Shown: piece by piece, positions 62,694 to 64,000 of the stretch | How positions within the stretch are numbered: position 1 is the first letter of the stretch | How the letters are laid out: every line of letters starts with the position of its first letter | Assembly: GCF_904426505.1 (NCBI RefSeq) | Contig: NZ_CAJGBN010000010.1 | Location: 17,404 to 81,403, forward strand | DNA from: Rubrivivax sp. A210 | Lineage (GTDB): Bacteria; Pseudomonadota; Gammaproteobacteria; Burkholderiales; Burkholderiaceae_C | Direction of reading: 5' to 3' | DNA: 64,000 nt | Translations under genes and position numbers: made by a program | Notes under the pieces: model-generated | What the model saw: only the letters and a program-made list of their open reading frames with translations | Databases searched by the model: none | What the model was told of the DNA's origin: nothing

Positions 62694-64000
62694 CAGTCCT
62701 CCCGCACCGAGAGCACGGCGCTGCGCGCCATCGCCCGCCTTGCGCTGAAGGCCGCGGTGGCGGTGCCGGCCACGACGACCGCCGCGCACAGCGCCGCCAG
62801 CCGCCCCGCCGGCAGCACCAGGGCCATGGTCCAGTGGAAGCTCTGCGGGTTGACGACGAACACCAGCACGGCGGCGATGGCCAGGCCCAGCACCAGGCCC
62901 ACCAGCGCGCCGGCCGCGACCCAGGCCGCGCCCTCGCCGGCCACCACCGCCATCACCTGGCGCCGTGTGAGCCCCAGGTGGGCGAGCAGGCCGAATTCCT
63001 TGCGCCGCGCCAGCACCTGGGCCGAGAGGCTGGCGGCCACGCCGACCAGGCCGATGGCGATGGCCACCGCCTGCAGGTAGTAGGTGACGGCAAAGCTGCG
63101 GTCGAAGATGCGCAGCGAGATCCGGCGCAGCTCGGCGGCCGAGGCAAAGTCCAGCAGGGCCGGGTCGGCCAGCAGCGCGCGCAGCGCTTGCTGCACCCGC
63201 GCCGGCTCGGCGCCCGGGGCCAGCCAGAGCGCGAGATCGTTGACCCGCGTGTCGCCGCTGAGGCGGCGGTAGTCGGCATCGGCGATGGCGAGGGTGCCGA
63301 ACTGGCGCGCGTAGTCGCGCCAGACCCCCAGCACGCGCGCCGGCACGCGGGCGCCGCCAGCGGTGAGTGGGGGCAGCTCGATGCGGCTGCCGGTCTCGGC
63401 ACCGTGCAGCGCCACCATGGCCTCGCTCACGTAGACGGCGATCTCGCCCGGCTGCAGCGCGCTCGGTGGCAGCGGCGTGCGCAGCAGTGGCAGCGGCACG
63501 CTGGCTTCAGTGATAGGCCGCGTCACCAGCGTCACCGCTGGGCGGCCCGGCTGCCAGGCCAGGGCGCGCACGCGCGAGGCCTGCACGCGCAGCACGCCGG
63601 GCAAGGCGGCGGCGCGGGTGGCCAGGTCGGCGGGCAGCCAGGCCTGGTCGGCGGCGGCGCTGCTGCCGGCGCTGCGCGCATACAGATCGGCCGGCAGCAC
63701 GCTGTCCAGCCATTCGCTGACGCCGGCGCGGAAGCTGCTGACCATCACCGTCAGCGCCACCGACAGCGCCAGGCTGGCCACCACGCCGGCCACCGCGGCG
63801 CTGGCCGTGCGGCGCTGGAAGCGCGCCCGCTGCAGCGCCAGTAGCGGCAGGGCGCCGTTTGGCACGGGCAGCATGGCCAGCAGCGCGTGTACCGTCGCCG
63901 GCACCAGGGCCACGCCGCCCAGCAGCAGGGCCGCCACCGCGCCATAGGCGGCCAGCGGCAGGCCGGCGACGGGCGGCGCCAGCGCGGCTGCGCCGCCGGC
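62690..64000 (-). CDS. FtsX-like ABC transporter permease (5' end missing)
   Basis: About 437 residues visible; the frame stays open to the window edge, so the N-terminal part is missing. The C-terminal FtsX domain is seen with several hydrophobic helices ('LQAVAIAIGLVGVAASLSAQVLARRKEFGLLAHLG', 'GLVLGLAIAAVLVFVV', 'VLPAGRLAALCAAVVVA'). It belongs to the MacB/LolC-like permease group with two FtsX units (AttF/AttG type). A partner ATPase gene would be expected just beyond the window. Overlaps the AttH-like gene. Confidence 0.85.
   Translation of the reverse strand, partial: AGGAAALAPPVAGLPLAAYGAVAALLLGGVALVPATVHALLAMLPVPNGALPLLALQRARFQRRTASAAVAGVVASLALSVALTVMVSSFRAGVSEWLDSVLPADLYARSAGSSAAADQAWLPADLATRAAALPGVLRVQASRVRALAWQPGRPAVTLVTRPITEASVPLPLLRTPLPPSALQPGEIAVYVSEAMVALHGAETGSRIELPPLTAGGARVPARVLGVWRDYARQFGTLAIADADYRRLSGDTRVNDLALWLAPGAEPARVQQALRALLADPALLDFASAAELRRISLRIFDRSFAVTYYLQAVAIAIGLVGVAASLSAQVLARRKEFGLLAHLGLTRRQVMAVVAGEGAAWVAAGALVGLVLGLAIAAVLVFVVNPQSFHWTMALVLPAGRLAALCAAVVVAGTATAAFSARRAMARSAVLSVREDW

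Overview
The window is a very GC-rich, tightly packed bacterial chromosome segment. No gene-free gap exceeds about 210 bases. Gene content points to a betaproteobacterium of the order Burkholderiales, most like the Rubrivivax/Leptothrix/Roseateles group (Sphaerotilaceae): Burkholderiales-type small families (DUF3717, DUF2788, DUF2189, DUF3141), an ABC-type glycerol importer and 3-hydroxybutyrate metabolism. The order is inferred from gene families; the genus is a guess. I see no rRNA, tRNA, insertion sequence, prophage or CRISPR array. Both ends cut genes: dsbA lacks its 5' end at base 1, and an FtsX-like permease lacks its 5' end at base 64000.

Layout. 1-5400: dsbA, two lipoproteins, and a Met/His-rich Spy-like protein followed by an OmpR/EnvZ-type two-component pair. 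5440-15556: a complete glycerol regulon. On the minus strand lie glpD and the glpS-glpT-glpP-glpQ-glpU-glpV importer genes; divergently on the plus strand lie glpR and glpK. The regulon imports glycerol, phosphorylates it and oxidises glycerol-3-phosphate under one DeoR-type repressor. 15574-22590: an orphan amino-acid-binding protein, a MATE efflux pump, a DUF3717-DUF1289 protein, a divergent copper chaperone/copper ATPase pair and an HD-GYP protein.

22791-33794: acyl and hydroxyacid metabolism. It holds 3-hydroxybutyrate dehydrogenase, a frameshifted Pal-like lipoprotein, 3-hydroxyacyl-CoA dehydrogenase, a two-subunit molybdenum hydroxylase, a secreted glycerophosphodiesterase, an ornithine-cyclodeaminase-family protein, a class V aminotransferase and a two-subunit CoA transferase. 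33926-41410: DAHP synthase, two membrane proteins, then an operon of DUF3141 protein, small protein, MaoC-phosphotransacetylase fusion and acetate kinase.

41591-64000: an HDOD protein, the mnmH-glnD-map run, divergent purL, a luciferase-like oxidoreductase, a ChaN-like lipoprotein, a Tim44-like protein, a probable inactive M48-family peptidase, a YdcF-like protein, msrA, thyA-folA, a chromosomal ccdAB pair, an MsbA-like exporter, a degenerate GGDEF membrane protein and an AttH/FtsX transport pair.

The observations most worth a second look are the M48-like protein with its zinc motif replaced, the asymmetric ATPase pair of the glycerol importer, the calcium-loop insertion in the glycerophosphodiesterase, the molybdenum hydroxylase without an FAD subunit, the frameshifted Pal-like gene and the CcdB with an altered C-terminus. 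Domain assignments are from motif recognition by eye; no database search was run.
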